This document shows, piece after piece, positions 54,044 through 63,290 of a DNA stretch of 64,000 nucleotides; positions within the stretch are counted from its first letter, which is position 1; each line of letters starts with the position of its first letter. A program made the position numbers and the translations under genes. The DNA comes from Rhodobacterales bacterium (GTDB lineage: Bacteria > Pseudomonadota > Alphaproteobacteria > Rhodobacterales > Rhodobacteraceae): the NCBI GenBank assembly GCA_021155205.1, contig JAJNPS010000018.1:124001-188000 (forward strand). The letters are read 5' to 3'. The notes beneath the pieces were generated by a model. The model saw only the letters and a program-made list of their open reading frames with translations, did not search any database and had not been told where the DNA came from.

Positions 54044-54469
54044 ATGCACACCAGCGCAAGGGAGCCTGCCTTGATCAAACTGTTGTTGCCGGTGTCGATC
54101 CGGCCGCCCTTTGCGGCCTATGCGCATGGTGTCGAGGTGCCGCCGGGCGCGCGGCTGGTTGTCACCTCGGGCCAGTTGGGCCTTTGCCCCGATGGCACGC
54201 TGCCAGATGGCGCACAGGCGCAGGCCGAGATCTGCTTTGCCAATTGTGCCGCCATCCTGGCCGAGGCGGGCATGGATCCCGCCGACGTGATCCGCATCAA
54301 TGCCTTTGTCTCCGACCGCGCCCACATGGCGGGCTACATGGCGGCGCGGGATGCCTGGCTGGCCGGGGTGACGCGGCTGCCGGCCTCGACGCTGGTGATC
54401 GTGTCAGGGTTCACCCGACCCGAGTTTCTGGTCGAGGTGGAGGTGACAGCGGCAAAGCTCGATCAATAG
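54044..54469 (+). CDS. RidA/YjgF-family protein lacking the catalytic arginine
   Basis: A 141-residue Rid protein: LVVTSGQLGLCPDG, QAQAEICFANCAAIL, ADVIRINAFVSD and LVEVEVTAA give the family fold. The arginine that RidA enzymes use to bind the 2-aminoacrylate carboxylate (before the S-C-V-E motif) is replaced here by Ser in PASTLVIV, so classical imine deaminase activity is doubtful. Starts ATG 54044 (AGGGGA five bases upstream) and TTG 54071 (GGGAG six bases upstream) are both plausible. Its position opposite the heterocycle operon suggests handling of an imine or carbamate intermediate. Confidence 0.85.
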   Translation: MHTSAREPALIKLLLPVSIRPPFAAYAHGVEVPPGARLVVTSGQLGLCPDGTLPDGAQAQAEICFANCAAILAEAGMDPADVIRINAFVSDRAHMAGYMAARDAWLAGVTRLPASTLVIVSGFTRPEFLVEVEVTAAKLDQ

Positions 54470-55527
54470 CCCGTCATCTCAAGATAACCCCGCCCGGTCT
54501 GGCTGCCGGTGGCAAAGACCGGACCCTCCCAGTAGGGCACGGATGTCGCCATCCAGGCGGCATCGTTCAGAGGCGTGATGATGACGGACAGACGCTTTGA
54601 GGCCAAGTCGATCCGCCAGTCCACCGGAATGTCGCGATCCGCCACCCGCGCGGTGCGCAGGGGCGTCATCATCAGGGCGCCATCGGGCAGGGCCTCGACG
54701 GTGCCGTCGGGCAGAATCCAGCTGGCGGCGGTGAAATTCCCTCGCCGGTCGCGCATCCGGTAGCCCATCAGGCGCGTGCCGTCCTCCAGAACAAGCGACA
54801 GCCAGTCCCAGCCCGTCTGGTCCGCCGAAAGGGGCTGCGAGGACCATTCGCGGTCAAGCCAGCCCTGCCCCGTCACCTGCACCGGACCGGAGGGCAGCAC
54901 GACGGCGCCCGCCACCTGATAGAACGGCTGCGAATAATAGCGGCTGGCCTGGCCGTCACGCGACTTGACCGAATAGCCGTCCTTGCCATGCGCGACCAGG
55001 GGGCCGGTCGCCTGCAGGGTCAGATCATAACTGAAATCGTCGCCCCGTGCGGTCAGGCCGATGCGGTCCAGCGCGTCCCTTGACGGCTCTGCCTGCGAGG
55101 TCATCGCCCATTCGTCGATCCAGGCCTGAAACGGCACCGCTACGACACCCGCCTGCCCCACCCCGCCCCGCGCGAGGCGTTCGGCAACGTGATGGGATGT
55201 GGCGGTCGTCAGTGCTGCATGCCCCATCCACAGCGTCGGGCTGTTCCACCCCTCGCCACCGCCCGGGCGGAGGGCGGTGCGGAACAGCGTCCACTGGATG
55301 CCGTAATCCGCGCCATCCGCGCCGGTCAGGCTGGCCGTCAGATACCACCATTCGATGCGAAAGGCATCATGCGGGCCGTGATCGGCCGGAAAGTCGAACC
55401 GGTCTGCCGGGTCGGGCAGGGCAAAGCCGTCGACCCTGGTGCCGAGGCCTGCAAATCCCTGTCCCCTGGCATGGCCTGCCAGCAGGCCCGCCGCACCCGC
55501 CAGGAAAAGGCGCCTAGCCGCGTTCAT
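54463..55527 (-). CDS. AttH-like lipocalin-domain (CrtC-like) secreted protein
   Basis: A 354-residue protein with a twin-arginine-type signal (AARRLFLAGAAGLLAG, residues 3-18), so it should be exported, probably folded. The body is the AttH/CrtC-like double beta-barrel: RIEWWYLTASLTGADGADYG, GWDWLSLVLEDGTRLMGYRMRD. It overlaps the exporter permease gene by 14 bases, matching the att-type gene order with permease and ATPase. Its ligand is unknown. It ends seven bases inside the convergent RidA-like gene. Confidence 0.88.
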   Translation of the reverse strand: MNAARRLFLAGAAGLLAGHARGQGFAGLGTRVDGFALPDPADRFDFPADHGPHDAFRIEWWYLTASLTGADGADYGIQWTLFRTALRPGGGEGWNSPTLWMGHAALTTATSHHVAERLARGGVGQAGVVAVPFQAWIDEWAMTSQAEPSRDALDRIGLTARGDDFSYDLTLQATGPLVAHGKDGYSVKSRDGQASRYYSQPFYQVAGAVVLPSGPVQVTGQGWLDREWSSQPLSADQTGWDWLSLVLEDGTRLMGYRMRDRRGNFTAASWILPDGTVEALPDGALMMTPLRTARVADRDIPVDWRIDLASKRLSVIITPLNDAAWMATSVPYWEGPVFATGSQTGRGYLEMTGY

Positions 55528-57916
55528 TGGCAAACACCCGCAAAAGCGCCGCCGGCGCGATGCGCACCAGTTGCAGCGCAGGCCAAAGAGCCGCCACCGC
55601 CGCCGCCATCAGCGCCGTCAGCGCAAGCCAGAGCCAGTCGCCCGGAAACAGCGCCATCGGCAACTGCCAGCCAAAGGCCGCGACGTTCAGGCGCGCGACC
55701 AGCGCCCAGGCCAGCGCCAGCCCCAGTGGGATCGCCAGAACCAGCACCAGTGCGGCCAGAACGATGATGCGCACAAACTCGATCGCGCCCAGCCGCCGCC
55801 GCGTCAGTCCCAGCGCCCAAAGCGGCGCCAGTTGCGGCAGGCGCATGTCGGCAAGCGTCATCAGGCTGGCAAACAGCGCAACCGCCGCCACCCCGAGTGT
55901 CAGCACGTTCAACGCGCCGGTCACGGCAAAGGTGCGTTCGAACACCTCCAGCGAATAGGCCTTGATGTCCGCCTGCGCGATCACGCTGCCCGGTGGCAGG
56001 GCATGGCGCGCCGTGATTTCCTGCGCAAGGGCCTGCGCCCTGTCGGGGGCAATCCGCAGGCCAAACCGCAGATGCGGCGCATCCGGAAAGCGGCGGTCGA
56101 ACAGCGCCAGCCCCAAAAGAACCTGCGGGCGCGGATTGCCATAATCCGAATAGATGCCGCCGACCGGCAGACCGCCCCCCGGCAGCGCGACCGCATCGCC
56201 CAGCGTCAGCCCGGTGCGGCGCGCAAGCTGTTCGTTGACCAGCGCGACCTCGCCGCGCGCCACGCGGTCCCAGACATCCGGCAACGCCGACAACATCGGC
56301 CAGTTGTCGCGATAGGTGGCATGATCGGCCACGCCGTACACCTCGCCCGGAAGCCCGCCGATCGTCGCCGGGGCCGACCGGATCGGCAGCACCGCATCGA
56401 CGCGCGGGCGCACCCAGGCCAGGATCGCCTCGGCCTCGGCCGGGGTGCGGGCGGTCAGGTACAGTTCCGACGCCAGCCGCTGATCCAGCCAGCCGGTGAA
56501 GGTCTGGCGAAAGCTGGCCACCATGGTGCCCACGCCGACATTGCTGGCCAGCGCCAGCAAAAGCGCCATCAGCGCCAGCGACAGGCCCGGCACCTGCTGC
56601 GCGGTATCGGCCCAGAACCAGTCACGGACCGGGCCGCGCCCGCGGCGCGACATGACCGCCACCAGCCGCGACAACCCCAGCGGCAGGATCAGTGCGGCGC
56701 CGACCAGCAGCGTGGCCAATAGCGCAAAGGCCGCCACCAGCCCGGTGCCGGTCAGGGCAAGCACCGCGGCCAGCGCCAGAAGCCCCGCCCCGACCGCCGC
56801 CTGCCAGGCCAGCCGCCGCCCCGACGCGCGCGCCCAGGCGCGCGGCAGCGCCGGGGCCAGTACCGGCATCGTCGCGGCCTGCCAGAGTGCCAGGCCGGCC
56901 GCCGCCAGCGTGCCGCCAAGGGTCAGCGCAAACGCCGCCGCCACCCAGCCCGGCCGCAGCGTCAGACTGCCCGGAACCTCGGCGCCGTAAAGGCCGCGCA
57001 GGGACCCCGCGACATCCGGCAACAGGGCCGCAGCAACCAGATAGCCCAGACCCACCCCCGCCGTCCCCGCCACCAGCGCAAGCACCACCATCTCGCCCAG
57101 CAGCGTGGCCATCACCTGCGGCAGCGGCACGCCGAGCGCACGCAGCGTCCTGAAGCTGCCGCGGCGCTGTTCAAAGACCAGCCCGATCACCGCATGGGCA
57201 ATGAACAGCCCGACCACAAAAGCCAGCGCGCCAAACGCGGTCAGGTTCAGATGGAAACTGTCCGTCAGCCGCGCAAGATCGCCGTCGGGTGCGGGCGCGC
57301 GCCGTTCAAGGCCAGGCGCCAGCGTCGCCAGCGGAACCCGTCCCGGCGGCGCCCCCGGGTCGATCACGAAATAGCTGATGCCGCCGGGCCGACCCAGCAG
57401 CCGCTGCACCAGCGCGATGTCGCCAAGGGCAGTCATCGGCGGCAGACCGTCGATTGCATAGCGCGCCGGCAGGTCGGCGTCGGCGATGCGCTCTGCCGTG
57501 TAGGGGCTGACCAGCAGCAGTCCTTCAGGGGCCAGTATCTCCGCCATTCCCGGCCCCTGGCCGTCGCTGACTGGCGCCCCGCCCGCAGGCATCGTCAAGG
57601 GGTCGATGCCGATCAGCGTCAGGCCGGTTGCGCCATCGCCGCCCTCCAGCACCGGCGACACCGCCCAGCCCGCCCGGCGCAATTCGGCAAAGCGCGCGGC
57701 CGGGATCGGCGCATCGTCGCGCGCGACCAGCCGGTCAAGCCGGTCGCGCCCCAAAAGGCCAGCAGCATCGGCATAGGCGGCGCGCGCCTCGGCGTTGATG
57801 GCCTGCACCCCCGACCAGAGTGCGGTGGCCAGCGACAGCCCGACCAGCAGCAGCACCAGTTGCAACGGGCGCCTGCGCCAGTGCGACAACAGCGCGCCAA
57901 GGACCACACCTGTCAT
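55514..57916 (-). CDS. FtsX-like ABC transporter permease (AttFG-type fusion)
   Basis: An 800-residue permease carrying two FtsX modules with four transmembrane helices each (one near residues 215-360, the other near 660-790) and an extracytoplasmic domain, plus additional helices in the middle. Cytoplasmic loops such as FEQRRGSFRTLRALGVPLPQV are FtsX/MacB-like. In related loci this is split or duplicated (AttF/AttG). Such transporters move lipophilic substrates or mechanically extract molecules from the membrane. ATGA overlap with the ATPase, 14-base overlap with the lipocalin-type gene. Confidence 0.88.
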   Translation of the reverse strand: MTGVVLGALLSHWRRRPLQLVLLLVGLSLATALWSGVQAINAEARAAYADAAGLLGRDRLDRLVARDDAPIPAARFAELRRAGWAVSPVLEGGDGATGLTLIGIDPLTMPAGGAPVSDGQGPGMAEILAPEGLLLVSPYTAERIADADLPARYAIDGLPPMTALGDIALVQRLLGRPGGISYFVIDPGAPPGRVPLATLAPGLERRAPAPDGDLARLTDSFHLNLTAFGALAFVVGLFIAHAVIGLVFEQRRGSFRTLRALGVPLPQVMATLLGEMVVLALVAGTAGVGLGYLVAAALLPDVAGSLRGLYGAEVPGSLTLRPGWVAAAFALTLGGTLAAAGLALWQAATMPVLAPALPRAWARASGRRLAWQAAVGAGLLALAAVLALTGTGLVAAFALLATLLVGAALILPLGLSRLVAVMSRRGRGPVRDWFWADTAQQVPGLSLALMALLLALASNVGVGTMVASFRQTFTGWLDQRLASELYLTARTPAEAEAILAWVRPRVDAVLPIRSAPATIGGLPGEVYGVADHATYRDNWPMLSALPDVWDRVARGEVALVNEQLARRTGLTLGDAVALPGGGLPVGGIYSDYGNPRPQVLLGLALFDRRFPDAPHLRFGLRIAPDRAQALAQEITARHALPPGSVIAQADIKAYSLEVFERTFAVTGALNVLTLGVAAVALFASLMTLADMRLPQLAPLWALGLTRRRLGAIEFVRIIVLAALVLVLAIPLGLALAWALVARLNVAAFGWQLPMALFPGDWLWLALTALMAAAVAALWPALQLVRIAPAALLRVFANERG

Positions 57917-58572
57917 GGCTGCGACTGCCCCATCACCAGCCGCATCCGGCGACCCAGTCGCGCGGCCTGCCGCTGCGAATGGGTGACAAGCAAGAGAGCC
58001 GCCCCCGTTTCCGCCACCAGTGCCAGCATCAGGCCCAGCACGGTGTCGGCATTGACCTCGTCAAGGTTTCCGGTCGGCTCATCCGCCAGAACCAGCGCCG
58101 GGCGCGCCGCCAGCGCGCGGGCGATGGCGACGCGCTGCTGCTGTCCGCCCGACAGGTCTTCGGGATAGCGGTCCAGCAGGCGCTCAAGCCCCATGGCGCG
58201 GGCCAGATGGGCGTTCCAGTCGGGATCGTTGCGCCCCGCCAGCCGCGCCTGCAATGCGATGTTGGCCCCGGCATCCAGCGACGGGATCAGGTTGAACTGC
58301 TGAAACACCAGCCCGATCCGGTCGCGCCTGACTGCGGCGCGCTGGCTCTCGGTCATTGCTGCCACCGACACCCCGTCCAGCGTGATCGTTCCCCCGTCGG
58401 CGGCGTCAAGCCCGGCGGCAAGATGCAGAAGCGTGCTTTTGCCCGACCCGGATTCGCCCAAAAGCGCCAGGCTCTCGCCTCGGTCCAGATCAAGATCGAC
58501 ACCGCGCAGAACCGCCAGCGGACCTTCGCGCGTCGCATAGGATTTCGTCAGGCCCCGGATGGTCAGCAGCAT
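57913..58572 (-). CDS. ABC transporter ATP-binding protein (LolD/MacB type)
   Basis: A 219-residue ATPase: Walker A GESGSGKST, Q-loop VFQQFNLIPSL, signature LSGGQQQR, Walker B ALVLADEPTGNLDE and His switch LLVTHS. ADEPTGNLD is the typical form for the LolD/MacB/FtsE-like branch, consistent with its FtsX-type partner. It is the first gene of the three-gene att-like operon. Confidence 0.93.
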   Translation of the reverse strand: MLLTIRGLTKSYATREGPLAVLRGVDLDLDRGESLALLGESGSGKSTLLHLAAGLDAADGGTITLDGVSVAAMTESQRAAVRRDRIGLVFQQFNLIPSLDAGANIALQARLAGRNDPDWNAHLARAMGLERLLDRYPEDLSGGQQQRVAIARALAARPALVLADEPTGNLDEVNADTVLGLMLALVAETGAALLLVTHSQRQAARLGRRMRLVMGQSQP

Positions 58573-58809
58573 GCGTCACCCTGTTCTCTGCCCGGCAAGC
58601 TAGGGCGTTGCGTCGCCCGGCACAGGTGCGCAGGAAGTCGCAGGTCAAAGCGCGCCGGGATCGGGATCATCCGCCGCCCAGTCCGGCCGGCGCCGCGACC
58701 CTCAACGCCAGGCCCGTCAGCCATACCGCTGGCCACACCGCGCCGCAGAAGGCCATCTGACCCAGCGGCGGCAAGGCTGGTGATCGGCACATGGGGGCGA
58801 CAGGGCAAT
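58573..58809. other. Gap between the att-like operon and tdh
   Basis: A 237-base GC-rich stretch upstream of the att-like ATPase and downstream of tdh on the minus strand. A short minus-strand frame (about 41 codons) with a hydrophobic run reads from ATG at about 58792 to a stop near 58669, but it has no RBS or family motif, so I do not call it. No clear terminator was found for tdh. Confidence 0.4.
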
Positions 58810-59835
58810 TCAGCCCCAATCCAGTACCACCTTGCCCGACAGGCCCGACCGCATGGTCTGAAACCCGGCCTCGAAATCGGCGACATTGAAGCGGTGGGTG
58901 ATGACGCGGCGCACGTCCAGACCATTTTCCAGCATGGCGATCATCTTGTACCAGGTCTCGAAAATCTCGCGGCCATAGACGCCCTTGATGGTGATCGCCT
59001 TGAAGACGATGCGGGACCAGTCGACGGGGGATTTACCGGGCGGGATGCCCAGCATCGCGATGCGCCCGCCCATCACCATCGCCTCGATCATCTGGTCCAG
59101 CGCCTGCTGGTTGCCGGACATTTCCATGCCTACGTCAAAGCCTTCGTGCATTTTCAGCCGCGCCATCACCTCGCGCAGATCCTCGGTAGCGACATTTACC
59201 GGGGTGACGTCGGCAACGTCGGCGGCGAGTTTCAGGCGCGCCGGGTTCACGTCGGTGATGACGACATGGCGCGCGCCGACATGCCGCGCCACCGCCCCCG
59301 CCATGATGCCGATGGGACCGGCCCCGGTGATCAGGACATCCTCACCGATCAGGTCGAACGACAGCGCGGTGTGGACGGCATTGCCAAGCGGATCAAGGAT
59401 CGCGCCGATCTCGTCGTCGATCGCATCAGGCAGCGGCACCACATTGAACGCTGGCAGGCGCAGGTATTCTGCAAACGCCCCGGGTTCATTGACCCCGATG
59501 CCGCGCGTTGCGGGGTCGAGGTGGAATTTTCCGGCACGGGACTGGCGGCTCAGTTTCCCGATCAGGTGCCCCTCGCCGGAACACCTTTGCCCGATCTGCA
59601 AGCCATCGACCAGCGCACCCTTGGCCACGATCTCACCCGCGAACTCATGGCCCGTGATCAGGCCCAAGGGCACGGTGCGCGCCGCCCATTCGTCCCAGTT
59701 CCATATGTGAATATCCGTTCCACATATGCCGGTCTTGTGAATCTTGATCAGCACATCCTCGGGGCCAATCTCGGGCACTGGACGAGATTCCGCCCACAAA
59801 CCGACCTCGGGTCTGGATTTGACCAGCGCCTTCAT
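58810..59835 (-). CDS. tdh: L-threonine 3-dehydrogenase (no structural-zinc loop cysteines)
   Basis: A 341-residue medium-chain dehydrogenase turning L-threonine into 2-amino-3-ketobutyrate. The catalytic zinc site uses Cys38 (ICGTD) and His63/Glu64 (TGHEFAGE), and NAD binding is ITGAGPIGIMAG. The lobe at residues 91-107 that holds four structural-zinc cysteines in E. coli Tdh reads GKLSRQSRAGKFHLD and has none of them. The frame is intact and the rest is well conserved. It is the second gene of kbl-tdh (ATGA overlap), whose products cooperate to make glycine and acetyl-CoA. Confidence 0.93.
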   Translation of the reverse strand: MKALVKSRPEVGLWAESRPVPEIGPEDVLIKIHKTGICGTDIHIWNWDEWAARTVPLGLITGHEFAGEIVAKGALVDGLQIGQRCSGEGHLIGKLSRQSRAGKFHLDPATRGIGVNEPGAFAEYLRLPAFNVVPLPDAIDDEIGAILDPLGNAVHTALSFDLIGEDVLITGAGPIGIMAGAVARHVGARHVVITDVNPARLKLAADVADVTPVNVATEDLREVMARLKMHEGFDVGMEMSGNQQALDQMIEAMVMGGRIAMLGIPPGKSPVDWSRIVFKAITIKGVYGREIFETWYKMIAMLENGLDVRRVITHRFNVADFEAGFQTMRSGLSGKVVLDWG

Positions 59836-61022
59836 GGCAATGCTCCGGTTTCACGTCCTGCAGACTCAAAAGCGGCAAGGCCCTCATCGAGATCGGTTCG
59901 CGCCAAGGCCGCGCTCATCTGTGTTCGGATGCGCGCCAAACCCTTTGGTACGACGGGGAAAAAGAACGCTGACACCATCACGCCGCGCGCGTCCAATGCA
60001 GCCGCAAAGCGCTGTGCAAGCGGAGCATCCCCCAGCATCACCGGGATGATCGGATGCGTGCCAGGCAGCAGCCGAAAACCCAGCGACGACAGACCTTTGC
60101 GCCAATACCGTGCATTTGCGAACAAAGCGTCACGCAGATCATCCGCCGCTTTCACGATGTCCAGGGCCGCAAGCGCTGCACCCACAACCGCGGGCGGCAG
60201 CGCATTGGAAAACAGGTACGGTCGCGCGCGCTGGCGCAAAAGGTCGATCACCGGCTGAGGGCCAGCGATATAGCCGCCCAGCGCCCCCCCCAGAGCCTTG
60301 CCCAGCGTCCCGGTCAGAATGTCCACCCGCACCCCGGCATGGGCGGGCGTCCCGCGCCCTTGCGGCCCCATGAAGCCGGTCGCGTGGCAATCGTCCACCA
60401 TCGTCAGGCAGTCATGCCGTGCGGCAATGTCGGTGATCCCTTTCAGGTTCGCCAGATACCCGTCCATGGAAAAGACGCCATCCGTTGCGATCATCACGAA
60501 CCGCGCGCCGTCCTTGCGCGCGGCCACGACCTGACGCTCCAGATCCTCCATGTCGCCGTTGGCATAGCGATAGCGCTTCGCCTTGCACAGCCGGATGCCG
60601 TCGATGATCGAGGCATGGTTCAGGCTGTCGGAAATCACCGCGTCCTGTTCCCCCAGCAGGGGTTCAAAAAGCCCGCCATTGGCATCAAAACAGGCCGCGA
60701 ACAGGATGCTGTCGTCGGTGCCAAGGAACGTCGCCAGCCGCGCCTCCAACTGCCGATGCAAATCCTGCGTGCCGCAGATGAACCGAACCGAGGCCATGCC
60801 GTAGCCATGGCTGTCCATCGCCTCCCTGGCTGCAGCTGTCAGGCGGGGATCGCCCGCGAGGCCAAGGTAGTTGTTGGCGCACAGGTTCAGCATCCGCCGC
60901 CCGCCGATGGTCACATGGGCGCCCTGTGCCCCCTCGATCAGACGTTCGCGCTTGGTCAGACCCTCGGCCTCGATGCCGGTCAGGGTGCCGCGGAGATGGG
61001 ACAGGAAATCGGTCTGCGTCAT
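59832..61022 (-). CDS. kbl: Glycine C-acetyltransferase (2-amino-3-ketobutyrate CoA ligase)
   Basis: A 396-residue PLP enzyme that splits 2-amino-3-ketobutyrate with CoA into glycine and acetyl-CoA. Motifs are NLCANNYLGLAGDPRL, GYGMASVRFICGTQDLHRQLE, VDDCHATGFMGPQGRG and the PLP lysine region TGTLGKALGGALGGY. The length is typical. It is the first gene of the threonine-degradation pair with tdh and removes the unstable product of that enzyme. Confidence 0.96.
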   Translation of the reverse strand: MTQTDFLSHLRGTLTGIEAEGLTKRERLIEGAQGAHVTIGGRRMLNLCANNYLGLAGDPRLTAAAREAMDSHGYGMASVRFICGTQDLHRQLEARLATFLGTDDSILFAACFDANGGLFEPLLGEQDAVISDSLNHASIIDGIRLCKAKRYRYANGDMEDLERQVVAARKDGARFVMIATDGVFSMDGYLANLKGITDIAARHDCLTMVDDCHATGFMGPQGRGTPAHAGVRVDILTGTLGKALGGALGGYIAGPQPVIDLLRQRARPYLFSNALPPAVVGAALAALDIVKAADDLRDALFANARYWRKGLSSLGFRLLPGTHPIIPVMLGDAPLAQRFAAALDARGVMVSAFFFPVVPKGLARIRTQMSAALARTDLDEGLAAFESAGRETGALP

Positions 61023-61097
61023 GGCGCAATCATGCGGCGGACAAGGCCCATTCGTCTATCCCTGCCCGCGACGCACATGAGACGGGCGCGACATCGC

Positions 61098-62552
61098 TCA
61101 GGTGCCGCAATAGGTGACGATGGGGGCCAGGCCCTCGGGCGGGGGCAGCACGAACACCTCTCGACCCGCTTCGGGATCAAAGGGGCGCTGGACCGCCGCC
61201 AGAAGATTGCTGAAGGCTGCCATATCGCCATCCATCGCGGCATTCAGCGCGGCCTCTACATTATGGTTGCGGGGAATGACGGCGGGGTTAGCCGCAAGGA
61301 TGCGCGTGGCGGCATCGGGGGCAAGGCGCGCCCGCCAACGGGGCAGCCAGACCTGCAGCGCGGTCGGGTCGGCGAAGATGGGCGCAACAGCGCTGTCGTC
61401 GCCAGCCACCGCCCCCGCCAGCCGCCGGAAGGTCAGCGTCCAGTCCGCCCCCTGCCCCTCCATCGCCGCCAGCAACCCGTCCGCCAGATCGCCATCGCCA
61501 TCCTCGGCCCCCGCCAGACCCAGCTTGCGGCGCATCACGTCGACCCAGGCGACCCGATACTGCCCCGCAATCGCGCCCAGCCGCTCATTGGCGATATCGA
61601 CCGCCCTTTTCCCGTCCTCGTCGAACTGCGGCAACAACGTCTCGGCCAGCCGCGCAAGGTTCCATGCCAGGATCAGCGGCTGGTTGGCATAGGCGTACCG
61701 GCCCTGATGGTCGATCGAGGAAAACACCGTCCCCGGCGCATAGGCATCCATAAAGGCGCAAGGGCCATAGTCGATCGTCTCACCCGACAGCGCCATGTTG
61801 TCGGTATTCATCACGCCATGGATGAAGCCCACGCCCATCCATTCTGCGATCAACCGCACCTGTCGGTCTGCGACGGCATCGAACAGCACCAGCGCGGGGT
61901 TAGGGGCATCTGCAAACTCCGGATAGTGCCGCGCAATGGTGTAGTCGGTCAGCGCCTTGAGCATCGCCTGATCGCCCCGCGCGGCAAAGAACTGGAATGT
62001 GCCGACGCGGATGTGGCTGGCTGCAACCCGCGCCACCACCGCCCCAGGCAATCCGCCCGCCTCGCGCCAGACGGTTTCGCCGGTTTTGACGACGGCCAGC
62101 GACCGTGTGGTAGGGATGCAGAGCGCGTGCATCGCTTCGGAGATCAGGTATTCCCGCAGCATCGGGCCAAGCACCGCCTTGCCATCGCCGCCGCGTGAAA
62201 ACGGCGTGCGGCCGGACCCTTTCAGCTGGATATCCCAACGACAGCCCGTGGGATCAACATGTTCGCCCAGCAAATGCGCGCGCCCGTCACCCAACTGCGG
62301 GGAAAAGCCGCCGAACTGGTGGCCCGCATAGGCCAGGGCAAGGGGATCGGCGCCATTCGGCAGGGCGGCTCCGGAGAACCATCGCGCGGCGCTGTCGCGC
62401 AAGGCTTCAACGTCGAGACCAAGCGACCGGGCCAGCGTCTCGTTCAGCACGACCAGTTTCGGATCGCGCGCCACATCCGGGGCCAGCCGCAGGTAGGCCC
62501 CCGGCAGGGCGCGCGCGTAAGAGTGGTCGAAATTGAAAACGGGGCGATCCAT
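61098..62552 (-). CDS. selO: Protein adenylyltransferase SelO (YdiU/UPF0061)
   Basis: A 484-residue SelO pseudokinase, which transfers AMP from ATP to protein Ser/Thr/Tyr and is linked to redox stress. Diagnostic stretches are YAGHQFGGFSPQLGDGRA, DIQLKGSGRTPFSRGGDGKA, HIRVGTFQFFAARGD, GVGFIHGVMNTDNMALSG and IDYGPCAFMD. The protein ends TYCGT; bacterial members carry Cys where some eukaryotic proteins have selenocysteine. ATG 62552 fits the family start (FNFDHSYARALPG). It lies downstream of the lol genes with a 54-base gap. Confidence 0.94.
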   Translation of the reverse strand: MDRPVFNFDHSYARALPGAYLRLAPDVARDPKLVVLNETLARSLGLDVEALRDSAARWFSGAALPNGADPLALAYAGHQFGGFSPQLGDGRAHLLGEHVDPTGCRWDIQLKGSGRTPFSRGGDGKAVLGPMLREYLISEAMHALCIPTTRSLAVVKTGETVWREAGGLPGAVVARVAASHIRVGTFQFFAARGDQAMLKALTDYTIARHYPEFADAPNPALVLFDAVADRQVRLIAEWMGVGFIHGVMNTDNMALSGETIDYGPCAFMDAYAPGTVFSSIDHQGRYAYANQPLILAWNLARLAETLLPQFDEDGKRAVDIANERLGAIAGQYRVAWVDVMRRKLGLAGAEDGDGDLADGLLAAMEGQGADWTLTFRRLAGAVAGDDSAVAPIFADPTALQVWLPRWRARLAPDAATRILAANPAVIPRNHNVEAALNAAMDGDMAAFSNLLAAVQRPFDPEAGREVFVLPPPEGLAPIVTYCGT

Positions 62553-62606
62553 GGCGGCCTGCCTTTCGCTATCGGATATGGCCCCGCAGCGCGTCAAGGG
62601 CAAGCG

Positions 62607-63290
62607 TCAGGTCGGCACGACCCGGCCTTGATCCAGCCGCACCACCCGGTCCATCCGGGCCGCCAGGTCCAGATTGTGCGTGGCGATCAGCGCGGACAAC
62701 CCGGTGGCCCGCACCACCTCCATCAGGACGCCGAAGACCTGATCGGACGTCGCGGGATCAAGGTTTCCGGTCGGCTCATCCGCCAGCAAAAGACGCGGCC
62801 CGTTGGCAAGTGCACGGCAGAACGCCACCCGCTGCTGTTCGCCCCCTGACAGCGCGGCCGGACGGTGCGTGGCGCGGGCGGCCACGCCCACACTGTCCAG
62901 CAAGTCACGCGCGCGCCGCGTCGCTGCCGGTTCGGCCACGCCATTGGCCAGTTGCGGCAGCACGATGTTTTCGAGCGCGGAAAATTCCGGCAGCAGGTGG
63001 TGGAACTGGTAGATGAACCCCACTTCGGCCCGGCGCATCGCGGTGCGGCCACGCTCGGACAGGTCCGAGACCGCCTGCCCGCCGATCGCAACGGCCCCCT
63101 TGTCCGCCGTGTCCAAGAGGCCTGCGATGTGCAGCAAAGTGGATTTGCCCGCACCAGACGGGGCGACCAGCGCCACAACCTCACCCTTCGCCAGCGTCAG
63201 ATCGATCCCGCGCAGTACCTGGATTTCCGACGGCTTTCCGTGGTTGTACCCTTTTTCAACGCCGGTCAGCGTCAGCACCGCCTCATTCAT
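62607..63290 (-). CDS. lolD: Lipoprotein-releasing system ATP-binding protein LolD
   Basis: A 227-residue ATPase that drives release of outer-membrane lipoproteins from the inner membrane with LolC/E. Walker A is APSGAGKST, signature LSGGEQQRVAF, Walker B LLLADEPTGNLDPATSD, and ALIATHNLDLA holds the switch His. KPSEIQVLRGIDLTLAKGE near the N-terminus is typical LolD. It overlaps the permease gene upstream by eight bases. Confidence 0.94.
   Translation of the reverse strand: MNEAVLTLTGVEKGYNHGKPSEIQVLRGIDLTLAKGEVVALVAPSGAGKSTLLHIAGLLDTADKGAVAIGGQAVSDLSERGRTAMRRAEVGFIYQFHHLLPEFSALENIVLPQLANGVAEPAATRRARDLLDSVGVAARATHRPAALSGGEQQRVAFCRALANGPRLLLADEPTGNLDPATSDQVFGVLMEVVRATGLSALIATHNLDLAARMDRVVRLDQGRVVPT

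Noticed and set aside
58669..58792. 41-codon hydrophobic frame on the minus strand between tdh and the att-like operon
   Set aside because: Length within chance expectation in GC-rich DNA and no RBS.
60054..62198. Long plus-strand open frame opposite kbl and selO
   Set aside because: Shadow frame spanning two recognised genes and their gap, with no domain of its own.
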